A stretch of DNA of 64,000 nt, from the NCBI RefSeq assembly GCF_000577275.2, contig NZ_HG916852.1, forward strand, positions 2,359,001 through 2,423,000, in the 5' to 3' direction. Source of the DNA: Rhizobium favelukesii (lineage in GTDB: Bacteria; Pseudomonadota; Alphaproteobacteria; Rhizobiales; Rhizobiaceae). Positions 47,330 to 57,087 of this stretch are shown in pieces (within the stretch, counting starts at the first letter, position 1; each line of letters starts with the position of its first letter). The translations under genes were made by a program, and so were the position numbers. The notes beneath the pieces are model-generated. The model had not been told where the DNA came from. It was given only the letters and a program-made list of their open reading frames with translations, and made no database searches.

Positions 47330-47391
47330 ATTTGTGCAGGATCTCGTCACATGAGTGTCACATCCGCCGCTTGGCCGCGTGACATCGGTAC

Positions 47392-47420
47392 GGGAAGCCC
47401 CGGCCTAGCCGAGGCTTCCC
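47392..47420. terminator. Hairpin after glnA
   Basis: GGGAAGCC and GGCTTCCC, extended by CCGGC/GCCGA, make a stem of about 13 bp with one mismatch and a CTA loop, 12 bp after the glnA stop. The T-rich side faces the plus strand, so it may act mainly as a 3' stabiliser for glnA. Confidence 0.6.
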
Positions 47421-47431
47421 TTTCTTGATCG

Positions 47432-48841
47432 TCAAGCCGAGTAGTACATGTCGTACTCGACCGGATGCGGCGTCATCTCGAAGCGCATCACTTCGGCCAT
47501 CTTCAACTCGATGAAGGAGTCGATCTGGTCGTCATCGAAGACACCGCCGGCCGTCAGGAACTTGCGGTCCTTGTCGAGGCTTTCGAGCGCTTCGCGCAGC
47601 GAGCCGCAGACCGTCGGGATCTTCTTCAGCTCCTTCGGCGGCAGGTCGTAGAGATCCTTGTCCATGGCCTTGCCAGGATGGATCTTGTTCTTGATGCCGT
47701 CGAGACCAGCCATCAGCATCGCGGCGAAGGCGAGGTAGGGGTTCGCCATCGGGTCCGGGAAGCGGACTTCGACGCGCTTTGCCTTCGGGTTGGTGCCGAA
47801 CGGAATACGGCACGAGGCGGAGCGGTTGCGAGCCGAGTAGGCGAGCAGCACCGGGGCCTCATAGCCCGGGACGAGACGCTTGTAGGAATTCGTCGACGGG
47901 TTCGTAAAAGCGTTGATCGCCTTGGCATGCTTGATGATGCCGCCGATGTAGTAGAGGCATGTTTCAGAAAGACCTGCATATTCGTCGCCGGCGAAGGTCG
48001 GCTTGCCGCCCTTCCAGATCGACTGGTGAACGTGCATGCCCGAGCCGTTGTCGCCGAAGATCGGCTTCGGCATGAAGGTGGCCGTCTTGCCGTAGGCGTT
48101 GGCGACCTGGTGCACGACGTACTTGTAGATCTGCATCTTGTCGGCGTTGCGGACGAGCGTATCGAACTTGATGCCGAGCTCGTGCTGGGCGGCCGCCACT
48201 TCGTGATGATGCTTCTCGACGACGACGCCCATTTCGGACAGAACCGTCAGCATTTCCGAACGCATGTCCTGGCAGCTGTCGATCGGCGGAACTGGGAAGT
48301 AGCCGCCCTTGACGCGCGGACGGTGGCCGAGGTTGCCGGTTTCGTATTCCGTGTCGTCGTTCGACGGAAGTTCCGTGGAATCGAGCTTGAATCCGGTATT
48401 GTAAGGATCAGCCTTGTAGCGAACGTCGTCGAAGACGAAGAATTCTGCTTCCGGGCCAACGAAGACCGTGTCGCCGATGCCGGATGCCTTCAGGTAAGCC
48501 TCAGCCTTCTTGGCAGTGCCGCGCGGATCGCGATTGTAGGCTTCGCCGGAAACTGGATCGAGAATGTCGCAGAGAATGACCATGGTGGACTGGGCGAAGA
48601 AAGGGTCCATGTGAACCGTTTCCGCGTCCGGCATCAGTACCATGTCGGATTCGTTAATGGCCTTCCAGCCAGCGATCGAGGAACCGTCGAACATGACGCC
48701 GTCGGCGAACATGTCCTCGTCGACGCAGACCACGTCCATCGTGACATGCTGCAGCTTGCCCTTCGGGTCGGTGAAGCGCAGGTCGACGAACTTGACGTCG
48801 TTTTCCTTGATCTGCTTAAGAATTTCGCTTGCGGTCGCCAT
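47432..48841 (-). CDS. glnA: Glutamine synthetase type I
   Basis: A 469-residue enzyme forming glutamine from glutamate and ammonia with [20 protein letters not shown] (about 51-67), the metal-binding region [10 protein letters not shown] (265-274) and the adenylylation site DLYDLPPKE (Tyr398) are present, so its activity is under GlnE control. It follows glnB by 57 bp, the classic rhizobial order, and shares the sigma-54 promoter upstream of glnB. A hairpin ends it. Confidence 0.98.
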   Translation of the reverse strand: MATASEILKQIKENDVKFVDLRFTDPKGKLQHVTMDVVCVDEDMFADGVMFDGSSIAGWKAINESDMVLMPDAETVHMDPFFAQSTMVILCDILDPVSGEAYNRDPRGTAKKAEAYLKASGIGDTVFVGPEAEFFVFDDVRYKADPYNTGFKLDSTELPSNDDTEYETGNLGHRPRVKGGYFPVPPIDSCQDMRSEMLTVLSEMGVVVEKHHHEVAAAQHELGIKFDTLVRNADKMQIYKYVVHQVANAYGKTATFMPKPIFGDNGSGMHVHQSIWKGGKPTFAGDEYAGLSETCLYYIGGIIKHAKAINAFTNPSTNSYKRLVPGYEAPVLLAYSARNRSASCRIPFGTNPKAKRVEVRFPDPMANPYLAFAAMLMAGLDGIKNKIHPGKAMDKDLYDLPPKELKKIPTVCGSLREALESLDKDRKFLTAGGVFDDDQIDSFIELKMAEVMRFEMTPHPVEYDMYYSA

Positions 48842-48898
48842 TAAATAGTTCCTTTATTTGAGATGACGATACTTTGGTTCGCCGGAAGGCGATAAAGA

Positions 48899-49291
<393 letters not shown>

Positions 49292-49297
49292 TCATGA

Positions 49298-49313
49298 TGC
49301 AGTTATCGTGCCA
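49298..49313 (-). promoter_or_regulatory. Sigma-54 promoter of glnBA
   Basis: On the minus strand TGGCAC-GATAA-CTGCA matches the sigma-54 consensus TGGCAC-N5-TTGCA with one mismatch; GG and GC elements are correctly spaced. It lies about 60 bp before glnB, as expected for NtrC control in rhizobia. No clear NtrC site was recognised upstream. Confidence 0.8.
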
Positions 49314-49500
49314 GTTGGGAAGCCGATTCTTCGAAAAACACCACCAACCGTTCGAAAAAGTGCGCAGAATCAGTAATTTTCGGGTTTTTTTGGATAAAAA
49401 CATTCGAGATTCGACGTACTGGAGGCAAATCCAGGCCAATTTCTGGAATATTTGCCCGCACTAATAATTCCCGACAAAGCACAGCGATGGCCTTTCTTTT

Positions 49501-49512
49501 ATGCAATTGCAT
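49501..49512. promoter_or_regulatory. Palindrome between glnB and nnrD
   Basis: ATGCAATTGCAT is a perfect 12-bp palindrome in the divergent region, about 190 bp behind the sigma-54 promoter and 68 bp before nnrD. It could be an operator or binding site; no regulator is implied. Confidence 0.3.
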
Positions 49513-49579
49513 ATTTGTTGATCTGCGCAATGATCAATCGGCCGGTTGTTATTTAGGCGATTTCTGTTTGAATGCGGCG

Positions 49580-51055
49580 ATGATCGACGGAATCTCTGAG
49601 TTGCTCCTTACCCCGGAAGACATGACCGCTGTCGATGCGGCGGCAGCCGCGTCAGGTATCGATAGCTATTCCCTTATGGAACGGGCAGGTGCCGCGGCAG
49701 CAGCCATTTTGCTGCGCGATTTTCCGGCCGCCCTTCGCGCGGCCGTGCTGTGTGGACCCGGCAACAACGGTGGCGACGGCTATGTTGCCGCACGTCGACT
49801 GGCTGAGAGCGGCGTTACTGTGGATATATTCCAGATGGGAGAACCGGAGAGGCTCAAGGGAGATGCCGCCCGAGCAAGGGACAGTTTGGCGCCGACGGCC
49901 GCACAGCCCCTTGAGACATATCAGCCGCGCAACGGCGATGTGGTTATCGACGCCCTGTTCGGGTCCGGCCTTGCCCGCGATGTTCCGGAGAACGTCTGCA
50001 AAGTGATTGAACGGGTGAAGGAGGCGCTGGTGCCGGTGATTGCTGTCGACCTGCCATCCGGCGTCGACGGTCGCACCGGAGCCGTTCGAGGAGCGGCTTT
50101 TGTGGCGGATCGGACCGTGACCTTCATGACGCGGAAACCCGGTCACCTGTTGATGCCGGGGCGAGAGCTCTGCGGCGAACTGGAAGTATTCGATATCGGC
50201 ATACCCGCCCGCATCATCCGCGCTGAGAAGAAGCAACAGATCGCAGAGAACAGGCCGGAACGATGGCGCCATGTGCTGCCGTCGAGCGGACTGGACACAC
50301 ACAAATACAAGCGTGGCCACCTTGTCGTCTTCTCCGGCGAAGAGAGCAAGACTGGCGCTGCGCGGATGTCGGCGATGGCGGGTTTGAAGGCCGGGGCAGG
50401 GCTTGTGACAATCGCCGCGCCGGAAGACGCATTGGGCACCAATGCGTCACACCTTACGGCGATCATGCTGCATGCGATCGGCGACGAGGTCGCGCTCCGC
50501 GATTGGCTGCGCGACGAGCGGCTACAGACGTTCGTTCTTGGCCCCGGTTTCGGCGTCGGCGACAAGGCACGCCGGTTCGTGGCAGCGCTTGCCAAGAGCC
50601 ATCTGGTGCTTGACGCCGATGGGCTCACTTCGTTCAAAGATGCTCCAGATGAGCTCTTCTCGCAGTTCGCCGGCAAGCCGCGGCTAGTCATGACACCACA
50701 TGAGGGCGAGTTCGGCCGACTATTTCCCGATATCGCCGCCGACGTGGCCATGGGGAAGGTCGAAAAGGCGCGGGCGGCGGCGGCACGTGCCAACGCCGCA
50801 ATCGTCTACAAGGGCGCAGATACCGTCATCGCTTCGCCGGATGGTAGAGCCTATATCAACACGAACGCACCGGTGTGGCTCGCGACAGCCGGATCCGGTG
50901 ATGTCCTTGCCGGGATCATCGGAGCCCTGCTGGCCCAAGGCTTTCCGGTTTTCGAAGCGGCTGCTGCCGGCGTCTACATGCATGGAGAGGCTGGCGAGCG
51001 GGCGGGCAAAGGGCTGACGGCGGAAGAATTGGCAACGCATGTCCGCCCGCTCTGA
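49580..51055 (+). CDS. nnrD: Bifunctional NAD(P)HX epimerase/dehydratase
   Basis: A 491-residue repair enzyme for hydrated NADH/NADPH. The N-terminal epimerase (about 1-215) shows LCGPGNNGGDGYVAARRL and VIDALFGSGL; the C-terminal ADP-dependent dehydratase (about 230-490) shows TPHEGEFGRLF and LATAGSGDVLAGIIGALL. The start at MIDGISELLL is chosen because similarity begins there; 31 codons upstream are open but run through the intergenic palindrome. No clear ribosome binding site was seen. Confidence 0.93.
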   Translation: MIDGISELLLTPEDMTAVDAAAAASGIDSYSLMERAGAAAAAILLRDFPAALRAAVLCGPGNNGGDGYVAARRLAESGVTVDIFQMGEPERLKGDAARARDSLAPTAAQPLETYQPRNGDVVIDALFGSGLARDVPENVCKVIERVKEALVPVIAVDLPSGVDGRTGAVRGAAFVADRTVTFMTRKPGHLLMPGRELCGELEVFDIGIPARIIRAEKKQQIAENRPERWRHVLPSSGLDTHKYKRGHLVVFSGEESKTGAARMSAMAGLKAGAGLVTIAAPEDALGTNASHLTAIMLHAIGDEVALRDWLRDERLQTFVLGPGFGVGDKARRFVAALAKSHLVLDADGLTSFKDAPDELFSQFAGKPRLVMTPHEGEFGRLFPDIAADVAMGKVEKARAAAARANAAIVYKGADTVIASPDGRAYINTNAPVWLATAGSGDVLAGIIGALLAQGFPVFEAAAAGVYMHGEAGERAGKGLTAEELATHVRPL

Positions 51056-51063
51056 AAACGACC

Positions 51064-51870
51064 CTATCGTGCCGTCTCTTCCTGTAATGCCATTGCACCG
51101 AAGGGCGCATTGACTTTGCCCTCGTGGATCATGAAGGCAAAGACGTCGCGCGGCTCGGTTGCTACCTTGCGGCTGGCGTCGATCAAGGGCAGATCGTCGG
51201 GCATCTTGCCCTCCGCCCAGGTCTCGAGGCGCTTGGCCCAAGCCTTCAGATCGCTTGGCGAATAACACATCCTGATGTCGTCCGAGCCCTTTTGGAGGCG
51301 GGCATAGACGAAGTCGGCCGTCACATCCGCGATCATCGGGTAATCGAAATGCTCGGCGCAAACAGGCGCAACCCCATACTTCGCAAGCAGCGCCACGAAT
51401 TCCGGCACCTTGAACGAGTCATGGCGCACTTCGACAACATGCTTCAGAGGCAAGCCATCCTGCTTCTCAGGCAACAACTTGAGAAAGCCTTCGAAGTCAT
51501 CAGCGTCGAACTTCTTCGTCGGCGCGAATTGCCAGAGGATCGGACCCAGGTGAGCGCCGAGTTCTGTCAGGCCCTGGTTCAGAAACCGTTCCATCGACTC
51601 GCCGGCTTCTGCCAATATCCGGCGATTGGTCACGAAACGACTGGCCTTGAGCGAAAATATGAACCCATCCGGCACGTCCGCGGCCCATTTGGCGAAGGTT
51701 TCCGGCTTCTGCGAGCTGTAATAAGTGCCGTTGATCTCAATGACCTTCAGCTTGCGGCTTGCATAATGCAGTTCATCCTTCTGCTTCAGGTCTCCGGGGT
51801 AGAAATGATCCCGCCACGCCTCGAACGTCCAACCGCCGATGCCAACGCGAATGTTGCCGGATTTCGTCAT
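51064..51870 (-). CDS. DUF72 domain protein
   Basis: A 268-residue TIM-barrel-like protein of the YecE/DUF72 family. IRVGIGGWTFEAWRDHFYP at the N-terminus, EINGTYYSSQKPETFAKWAADVP and FVYARLQKG in the C-terminal half are typical. No reaction is established. Convergent with nnrD, 8 bp apart; GGAGG-like sequence precedes its ATG. Confidence 0.9.
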   Translation of the reverse strand: MTKSGNIRVGIGGWTFEAWRDHFYPGDLKQKDELHYASRKLKVIEINGTYYSSQKPETFAKWAADVPDGFIFSLKASRFVTNRRILAEAGESMERFLNQGLTELGAHLGPILWQFAPTKKFDADDFEGFLKLLPEKQDGLPLKHVVEVRHDSFKVPEFVALLAKYGVAPVCAEHFDYPMIADVTADFVYARLQKGSDDIRMCYSPSDLKAWAKRLETWAEGKMPDDLPLIDASRKVATEPRDVFAFMIHEGKVNAPFGAMALQEETAR

Positions 51871-51885
51871 TCCTTCCTCCTCTGA

Positions 51886-52350
51886 CTATATCTGTCCGCC
51901 GACTTGCTTTGCCATGTCAACGATCACCCATCCTGGCCGATACGGATGCTCGCGGCGACCCGTTTCCTGAAAACCGAACGCCAGATAAAGCGCAATATTC
52001 CGCTCCATTCGTGCATTCGTATAGAGACGGACGTCCGGAAGCCTCCATTCGCGCGCCATCTCCTCCACCCGTCTCAGGATTGCAAGACCATGGCCGGTAC
52101 CCTGAAATCTTGGTGCAACAGCAATGCTGAAGAGCATTACATGGTCGGGGTGCCGTTCGATAACGGCGAGGCCCGCGAGCTCGCCTTGCACCTCCCGCAG
52201 CCAGATTTCGCCACGACGGATGCGCGGCGCATAATCCTCGTCGACGGGGGTCGGCGGACGCCCAAGGAGCTGCGTGTAAGGCGCATAGGCCTCCGCGGTC
52301 AGCGCTTCGACCGCCTGCAGATCATCGAGCGAGGCCGCTCTCAGCATCAC
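51886..52350 (-). CDS. GNAT family N-acetyltransferase
   Basis: A 154-residue acetyltransferase. [29 protein letters not shown] holds the acetyl-CoA-binding loop (Q/RxxGxG/A), and [29 protein letters not shown] is the usual motif B. Substrate unknown. Its ATG overlaps the uvrA stop by 4 bp, so it is likely translated with uvrA. Confidence 0.9.
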   Translation of the reverse strand: MMLRAASLDDLQAVEALTAEAYAPYTQLLGRPPTPVDEDYAPRIRRGEIWLREVQGELAGLAVIERHPDHVMLFSIAVAPRFQGTGHGLAILRRVEEMAREWRLPDVRLYTNARMERNIALYLAFGFQETGRREHPYRPGWVIVDMAKQVGGQI

Positions 52351-55271
52351 TCGGCTGCCGCTACGGCTTTTCGAGCAGGGCGCCGCTCAAGCAACTCCTT
52401 CAGGAACTGTCCGGTATAGGACCGTTTCTCCTTGACGATCGCTTCCGGCGTGCCGACGGCAACGATCTCACCGCCGCCATCGCCGCCTTCCGGACCGAAA
52501 TCAAGAATCCAGTCCGCGGTCTTGATGACCTCGAGATTGTGCTCGATGACGACCACCGAATTACCCTGATTGACCAGCTCTTGCAGCATTTCCAAGAGCT
52601 TGGCAACGTCGTGGAAATGCAGGCCGGTTGTCGGTTCGTCCAGGATGTAGAGCGTGCGTCCTGTCGACCGTTTCGACAGCTCCTTCGCGAGCTTGACGCG
52701 CTGCGCCTCGCCGCCTGACAGAGTATTCGCCTGCTGACCGACCTTGATGTAACCGAGGCCGACATCCTTCAACGCCTGCAGTTTGTCCCGCACAGCAGGC
52801 ACGGCGGCGAAGAAATCAACGCCTTCCTCGACGGTCATGTCGAGTACGTCGGCAATGGACTTGTGCTTGAACGTAACGTCGAGCGTCTCCCTGTTGTAAC
52901 GCTTACCATGGCAGACATCGCAGGTGACATAGACATCCGGCAGAAAATGCATCTCGATCTTGATGACACCGTCGCCCTGGCAGGCTTCGCAGCGCCCACC
53001 CTTGACGTTGAACGAGAAGCGCCCGGGCTGATAGCCACGCGCCTTGGCTTCCGGCAGACCGGCAAACCAGTCACGGATCGGTGTGAACGCGCCCGTATAG
53101 GTCGCCGGGTTGGAACGCGGCGTGCGGCCGATCGGCGATTGATCGATATCGATGACCTTGTCGATATGCTCGAACCCGTCGATGCGATCATGATCGGCCG
53201 GGATTTCGCGCGCACCCATGACCCGCCGGGCAGCCGACTTGTAGAGAGTCTCGACCAAAAACGTAGATTTTCCGCCCCCCGACACGCCGGTGACTGCCGT
53301 AAAGACGCCAAGCGGGATGGAGGCGGTGACATTCTTCAGATTGTTGCCGCGGGCACCGATTACCTTGATCTCTTTGCCCTTCTTCGGCTTGCGGCGCTCA
53401 TCTGGAACCGGCACGCCAAGCTCGCCGGAAAGGTACTTACCGGTCAGCGACTTCGGGTTCGCCATTATCTCCTGCGGCGTTCCGTGGGCGATCACCTGAC
53501 CGCCGTGGATGCCGGCCGCGGGGCCGATGTCAACGACGTCATCGGCCGTCAGGATCGCATCCTCGTCATGCTCGACCACGATCACGGTATTGCCGATATC
53601 GCGAAGGTGCTTCAGCGTGTCGAGCAGGCGGGCATTGTCGCGCTGGTGGAGACCGATCGACGGTTCGTCGAGGACATACAATACACCGGTCAACCCGGAA
53701 CCGATCTGCGACGCCAACCGGATACGCTGGCTTTCGCCACCCGACAGAGTGCCGGAGTTTCGCGACAGGCTCAGGTAATCCAGGCCGACATCATTGAGAA
53801 AGCGTAGACGGTCGCGGATCTCCTTGAGAATGCGAACAGCAATCTCATTCTGCTTGGCGCTAAGCGACTGCGGCAGGACCTCGAACCAGTCACGAGCAAC
53901 GCGGATCGACATATCGGTCACCTGACCGATATGCAGCGCGTTGATCTTGACGGCGAGTGCCTCCGGCTTCAGGCGGAAACCGCCGCAAGACGGGCAGGGG
54001 GCTGCCGACATATAGCGCTCGATCTCCTCGCGCGCCCAGGCGGAATCCGTCTCTTTCCAGCGGCGCTCGAGATTGGTGATGATGCCCTCGAAATTCTTCT
54101 GCGTCGTGTAGGACCGCGCACCGTCGGCATAGTGAAATTCGATCTTCTCGTCTGTGCCGTTCAGAATGACGTCCCTGGCTCTTTCCGACAGATCGCTCCA
54201 ACGGGCGCCGAGCTTGAAGCCGTAATGCTTGCCGAGAGCCTCGAGCGTCTGGTTGTAGTAAGGCGACGTCGACTTGGCCCAAGGCGCGACGGCGCCATCG
54301 CGCAGCGTGCGCTCGGGCTCTGGCACGATCAGGTTGGCGTCGATCTTCTGCTGCGCCCCAAGACCGTCGCAGGTCGGGCAGGCGCCGGCAGGATTGTTGA
54401 ATGAAAAGAGCCGGGGCTCGATTTCGGGAATGGTGAAGCCCGACACCGGGCAGGCGAACTTCTCCGAGAAGAGGACTCGCTCATGCGTTTCGTTGAGCGA
54501 CTTGTTGGCGGAGCCGCCGGCAGCCGTTTCTTCCGGCGGCAGCGGCTTGTCGGCGAATTCCGCAACAGCCAGGCCGTCGGCAAGCTTGAGCGAGGTCTCG
54601 AAGCTGTCGGCAAGCCGCGATGCCATATCCGGCCGCACGACGATGCGGTCGACCACGACGTCGATGTCATGCTTGTACTTCTTGTCGAGAGCCGGCACAT
54701 CCGCGATCTCGTAGAACTGGCCGTCGACCTTGACGCGCTGGAAGCCCTTTTTCATAAGGTCTGCCAACTCTTTCTTATACTCGCCCTTACGCCCGCGCAC
54801 GATCGGCGCGAGAATATAGAGGCGCGTGCCTTCTTCGAAATCGAGGACGCGGTCGACCATCTGGCTGACAGTCTGGCTCTCGATCGGCAGGCCCGTCGCC
54901 GGCGAGTAAGGCACGCCGACGCGCGCAAAAAGCAGGCGCATGTAGTCGTAGATCTCGGTCACCGTTCCGACTGTGGAGCGCGGATTGCGCGAGGTCGTCT
55001 TCTGCTCGATCGAAATCGCCGGCGACAGGCCATCGATCTGGTCGACGTCGGGCTTCTGCATCATTTCCAGGAACTGGCGCGCATAGGCCGAAAGGCTCTC
55101 GACATAACGCCGCTGTCCCTCGGCATAAATGGTGTCGAAGGCAAGGGAGGATTTGCCGGAGCCAGAAAGGCCGGTCATGACGATAAGTTTGTTTCGCGGC
55201 AGATCGAGATCGATCCCCTTCAAATTATGCTCACGCGCGCCGCGGATGGAAATCGTCTTCAGTTCGCTCAT
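52347..55271 (-). CDS. uvrA: Excinuclease ABC subunit A
   Basis: A 974-residue DNA damage sensor of nucleotide excision repair. It has two ABC ATPase modules (Walker [10 protein letters not shown] and GVSGGGKST), signatures [16 protein letters not shown] and [15 protein letters not shown], and zinc-finger cysteine pairs ([28 protein letters not shown]). The start at [11 protein letters not shown] fits the family. An SOS box lies 123 bp upstream, and divergent ssb shares it. Confidence 0.98.
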   Translation of the reverse strand: MSELKTISIRGAREHNLKGIDLDLPRNKLIVMTGLSGSGKSSLAFDTIYAEGQRRYVESLSAYARQFLEMMQKPDVDQIDGLSPAISIEQKTTSRNPRSTVGTVTEIYDYMRLLFARVGVPYSPATGLPIESQTVSQMVDRVLDFEEGTRLYILAPIVRGRKGEYKKELADLMKKGFQRVKVDGQFYEIADVPALDKKYKHDIDVVVDRIVVRPDMASRLADSFETSLKLADGLAVAEFADKPLPPEETAAGGSANKSLNETHERVLFSEKFACPVSGFTIPEIEPRLFSFNNPAGACPTCDGLGAQQKIDANLIVPEPERTLRDGAVAPWAKSTSPYYNQTLEALGKHYGFKLGARWSDLSERARDVILNGTDEKIEFHYADGARSYTTQKNFEGIITNLERRWKETDSAWAREEIERYMSAAPCPSCGGFRLKPEALAVKINALHIGQVTDMSIRVARDWFEVLPQSLSAKQNEIAVRILKEIRDRLRFLNDVGLDYLSLSRNSGTLSGGESQRIRLASQIGSGLTGVLYVLDEPSIGLHQRDNARLLDTLKHLRDIGNTVIVVEHDEDAILTADDVVDIGPAAGIHGGQVIAHGTPQEIMANPKSLTGKYLSGELGVPVPDERRKPKKGKEIKVIGARGNNLKNVTASIPLGVFTAVTGVSGGGKSTFLVETLYKSAARRVMGAREIPADHDRIDGFEHIDKVIDIDQSPIGRTPRSNPATYTGAFTPIRDWFAGLPEAKARGYQPGRFSFNVKGGRCEACQGDGVIKIEMHFLPDVYVTCDVCHGKRYNRETLDVTFKHKSIADVLDMTVEEGVDFFAAVPAVRDKLQALKDVGLGYIKVGQQANTLSGGEAQRVKLAKELSKRSTGRTLYILDEPTTGLHFHDVAKLLEMLQELVNQGNSVVVIEHNLEVIKTADWILDFGPEGGDGGGEIVAVGTPEAIVKEKRSYTGQFLKELLERRPARKAVAAAE

Positions 55272-55393
55272 CGTCTTCTGCTTCTGTGCTGGAACAAGCC
55301 CCTTATTTAGTGATGCCGGCTGGCGAGTCGAGGCTGAATGTCCGTCCGCCGCAAGGTTTTCGATTCGGTTGACAGGATCATAGGGATAAACTA

Positions 55394-55408
55394 GAACAAA
55401 TAAAGAAC
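55394..55408. promoter_or_regulatory. SOS box (LexA operator) between uvrA and ssb
   Basis: GAAC-AAATAAA-GAAC is a perfect copy of the alphaproteobacterial LexA site GTTC-N7-GTTC on the opposite strand. It lies 123 bp from uvrA and 113 bp from ssb, so it can control both divergent genes. Confidence 0.9.
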
Positions 55409-55520
55409 AAAATTCCTTGTGGATGAACCGGCGATGGACGCCCATCGCTGGCGCTCTATGGTTTAAGGTGCACCGATTGGTTCAAGCGCCGCCGGGCAGG
55501 GCGGCAGGTAAGGTGAAAGC

Positions 55521-56042
55521 ATGGCTGGCAGCGTAAACAAGGTAATTCTGATCGGAAACGTGGGCGCTGATCCCGAAATCCGGCGGACCCAGGATGGCCG
55601 GCCGATCGCCAACCTTCGCATCGCAACGTCCGAGACCTGGCGTGACCGCAACTCCGGCGAACGCCGCGAGAAGACGGAATGGCATACGGTCGTGGTCTTC
55701 AATGAGGGCCTCTGCAAGGTCGTCGAGCAGTATGTGAAGAAGGGCGCCAAGCTCTACATCGAAGGCGCGCTGCAGACCCGCAAGTGGCAGGACCAGCAGG
55801 GCCAAGACCGCTATTCGACGGAAGTAGTGCTGCAGGGCTTCGGCTCGACCCTGACAATGCTTGACGGTCGCGGTGAAGGCGGCGGCTCGGGCTTCGCCGG
55901 CGGTCGTGGCGGCAATGCCGGCGGCGGTGATTTCGGCGGCGGCGACGATTACGGTGCGCCCTCGCAATCGTCTGGCCGCAGCAGCGGCGGTGGTAGCGGT
56001 GGAAACTTTTCGCGCGATCTCGACGACGATATCCCGTTCTGA
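55521..56042 (+). CDS. ssb: Single-stranded DNA-binding protein
   Basis: A 173-residue protein. The OB fold (about 4-112) starts [22 protein letters not shown], and a long glycine-rich linker with many GG pairs leads to the acidic tail DDDIPF, the docking site for repair and replication partners. Divergent from uvrA with a shared SOS box. A hairpin follows. Confidence 0.97.
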   Translation: MAGSVNKVILIGNVGADPEIRRTQDGRPIANLRIATSETWRDRNSGERREKTEWHTVVVFNEGLCKVVEQYVKKGAKLYIEGALQTRKWQDQQGQDRYSTEVVLQGFGSTLTMLDGRGEGGGSGFAGGRGGNAGGGDFGGGDDYGAPSQSSGRSSGGGSGGNFSRDLDDDIPF

Positions 56043-56071
56043 CCGCAAAGCATCCTTTACGACATCAGCTA

Positions 56072-56097
56072 GACGGCGTGCCGCAAGGTGCGCCGTC
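56072..56097 (+). terminator. Hairpin terminator after ssb
   Basis: GACGGCG and CGCCGTC pair around a 12-base loop with inner CC/GG, 30 bp after the ssb stop. The T tract is short. Confidence 0.5.
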
Positions 56098-56220
56098 TTC
56101 CGCGCCCCCCGCGGGACGATAGTAGGAGCCCAAACGCGTTTGCTGCAGGCATAGAGCTGTCGCGCGAAACCCTGCCACCTCAGGTCCGAAAGGCTCTTAG
56201 CTCGTAGCGGGTTTTGCTTT

Positions 56221-56862
56221 TTAGCCAGCAGGCATCGTCCCCAGCGTGGATTTCAGACCATCGACGACGAACTGCGTGGCCAGCGCAGCCAGGATGACGC
56301 CGAGAAGGCGCGTCAGAATTGCGCGCCCTGTAACGCCGAGGAAGCGATCGAGCCTGTCGGCGATGAGCAGCGCGAGAAACAGTAGTAGCAAGCTCGACGC
56401 AATGACGACGATCAATTGCGCACGCTCGAATGAGCCCTGCATCGACCCGGCAATCAGGATCGTTGCCGAAATGGCGCCAGGTCCGGCGATCAGAGGAATC
56501 GCCAACGGAAAGACCGAAATATTATGGATGTGATCGACGGTGATCGCCGCCGTGCTCGTTTTCTCCTTGCGGTCCTGTCGCTTCTCGAACACCATTTCAA
56601 ACGCGATCCAAAACAACAGAAGACCACCGGCGATGCGGAAGGCTCCGATCGATATGCCGAGCACCCCGAGCACGCTGGCCCCGAACAGGGCGAAGACGGC
56701 GAGAATGACAAAGGCGATGATCGAGCCTCGCAGCGCCACCTGCTTTCGCTGACTACGGCTCATGCCGGTGGTGAGCCCGAGAAAAATCGGTGCGAGGCCG
56801 GGCGGATCGATCGTGACAAGCAGCGTCGTAAAAGCGTTGATCAGTTGGTCGGCGCTTGCCAT
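56221..56862 (-). CDS. MarC family membrane protein
   Basis: A 213-residue inner-membrane protein with about six membrane segments. LVTIDPPGLAPIFLGLT near the start and FPLAIPLIAGPGAIS in the middle are MarC family signatures. Despite the name the family is not shown to confer drug resistance, and its function is unknown. Convergent with ssb and divergent from gyrA. Confidence 0.9.
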   Translation of the reverse strand: MASADQLINAFTTLLVTIDPPGLAPIFLGLTTGMSRSQRKQVALRGSIIAFVILAVFALFGASVLGVLGISIGAFRIAGGLLLFWIAFEMVFEKRQDRKEKTSTAAITVDHIHNISVFPLAIPLIAGPGAISATILIAGSMQGSFERAQLIVVIASSLLLLFLALLIADRLDRFLGVTGRAILTRLLGVILAALATQFVVDGLKSTLGTMPAG

Positions 56863-57087
56863 TGTCTCTCCATGAGCCCATATAAACGCTTGGTTTTGGG
56901 CGATTGTGATGCGGAGAAATCAATTTGGCAAATGGCGCTGCCTGGATGGCGCAAATGGCGGCGTTATAAGACCAGATTGCCCTCATAACACCGCAAAAGA
57001 CTGTTCAAAACCCTCGCCAAAATTGGCTTAAGAACAGCCTTTCCGCTATAAATCTTCAAGTGATTCTAGAAGAGATCGTGATCCGTT

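Noticed and set aside
47465..48844. Plus-strand open frame of 459 codons
   Set aside because: Exactly antisense to glnA; codon-mirror artefact.
55861..56010. Repeat array in the ssb gene
   Set aside because: The GGC/GGT-rich stretch encodes the normal glycine-rich linker.
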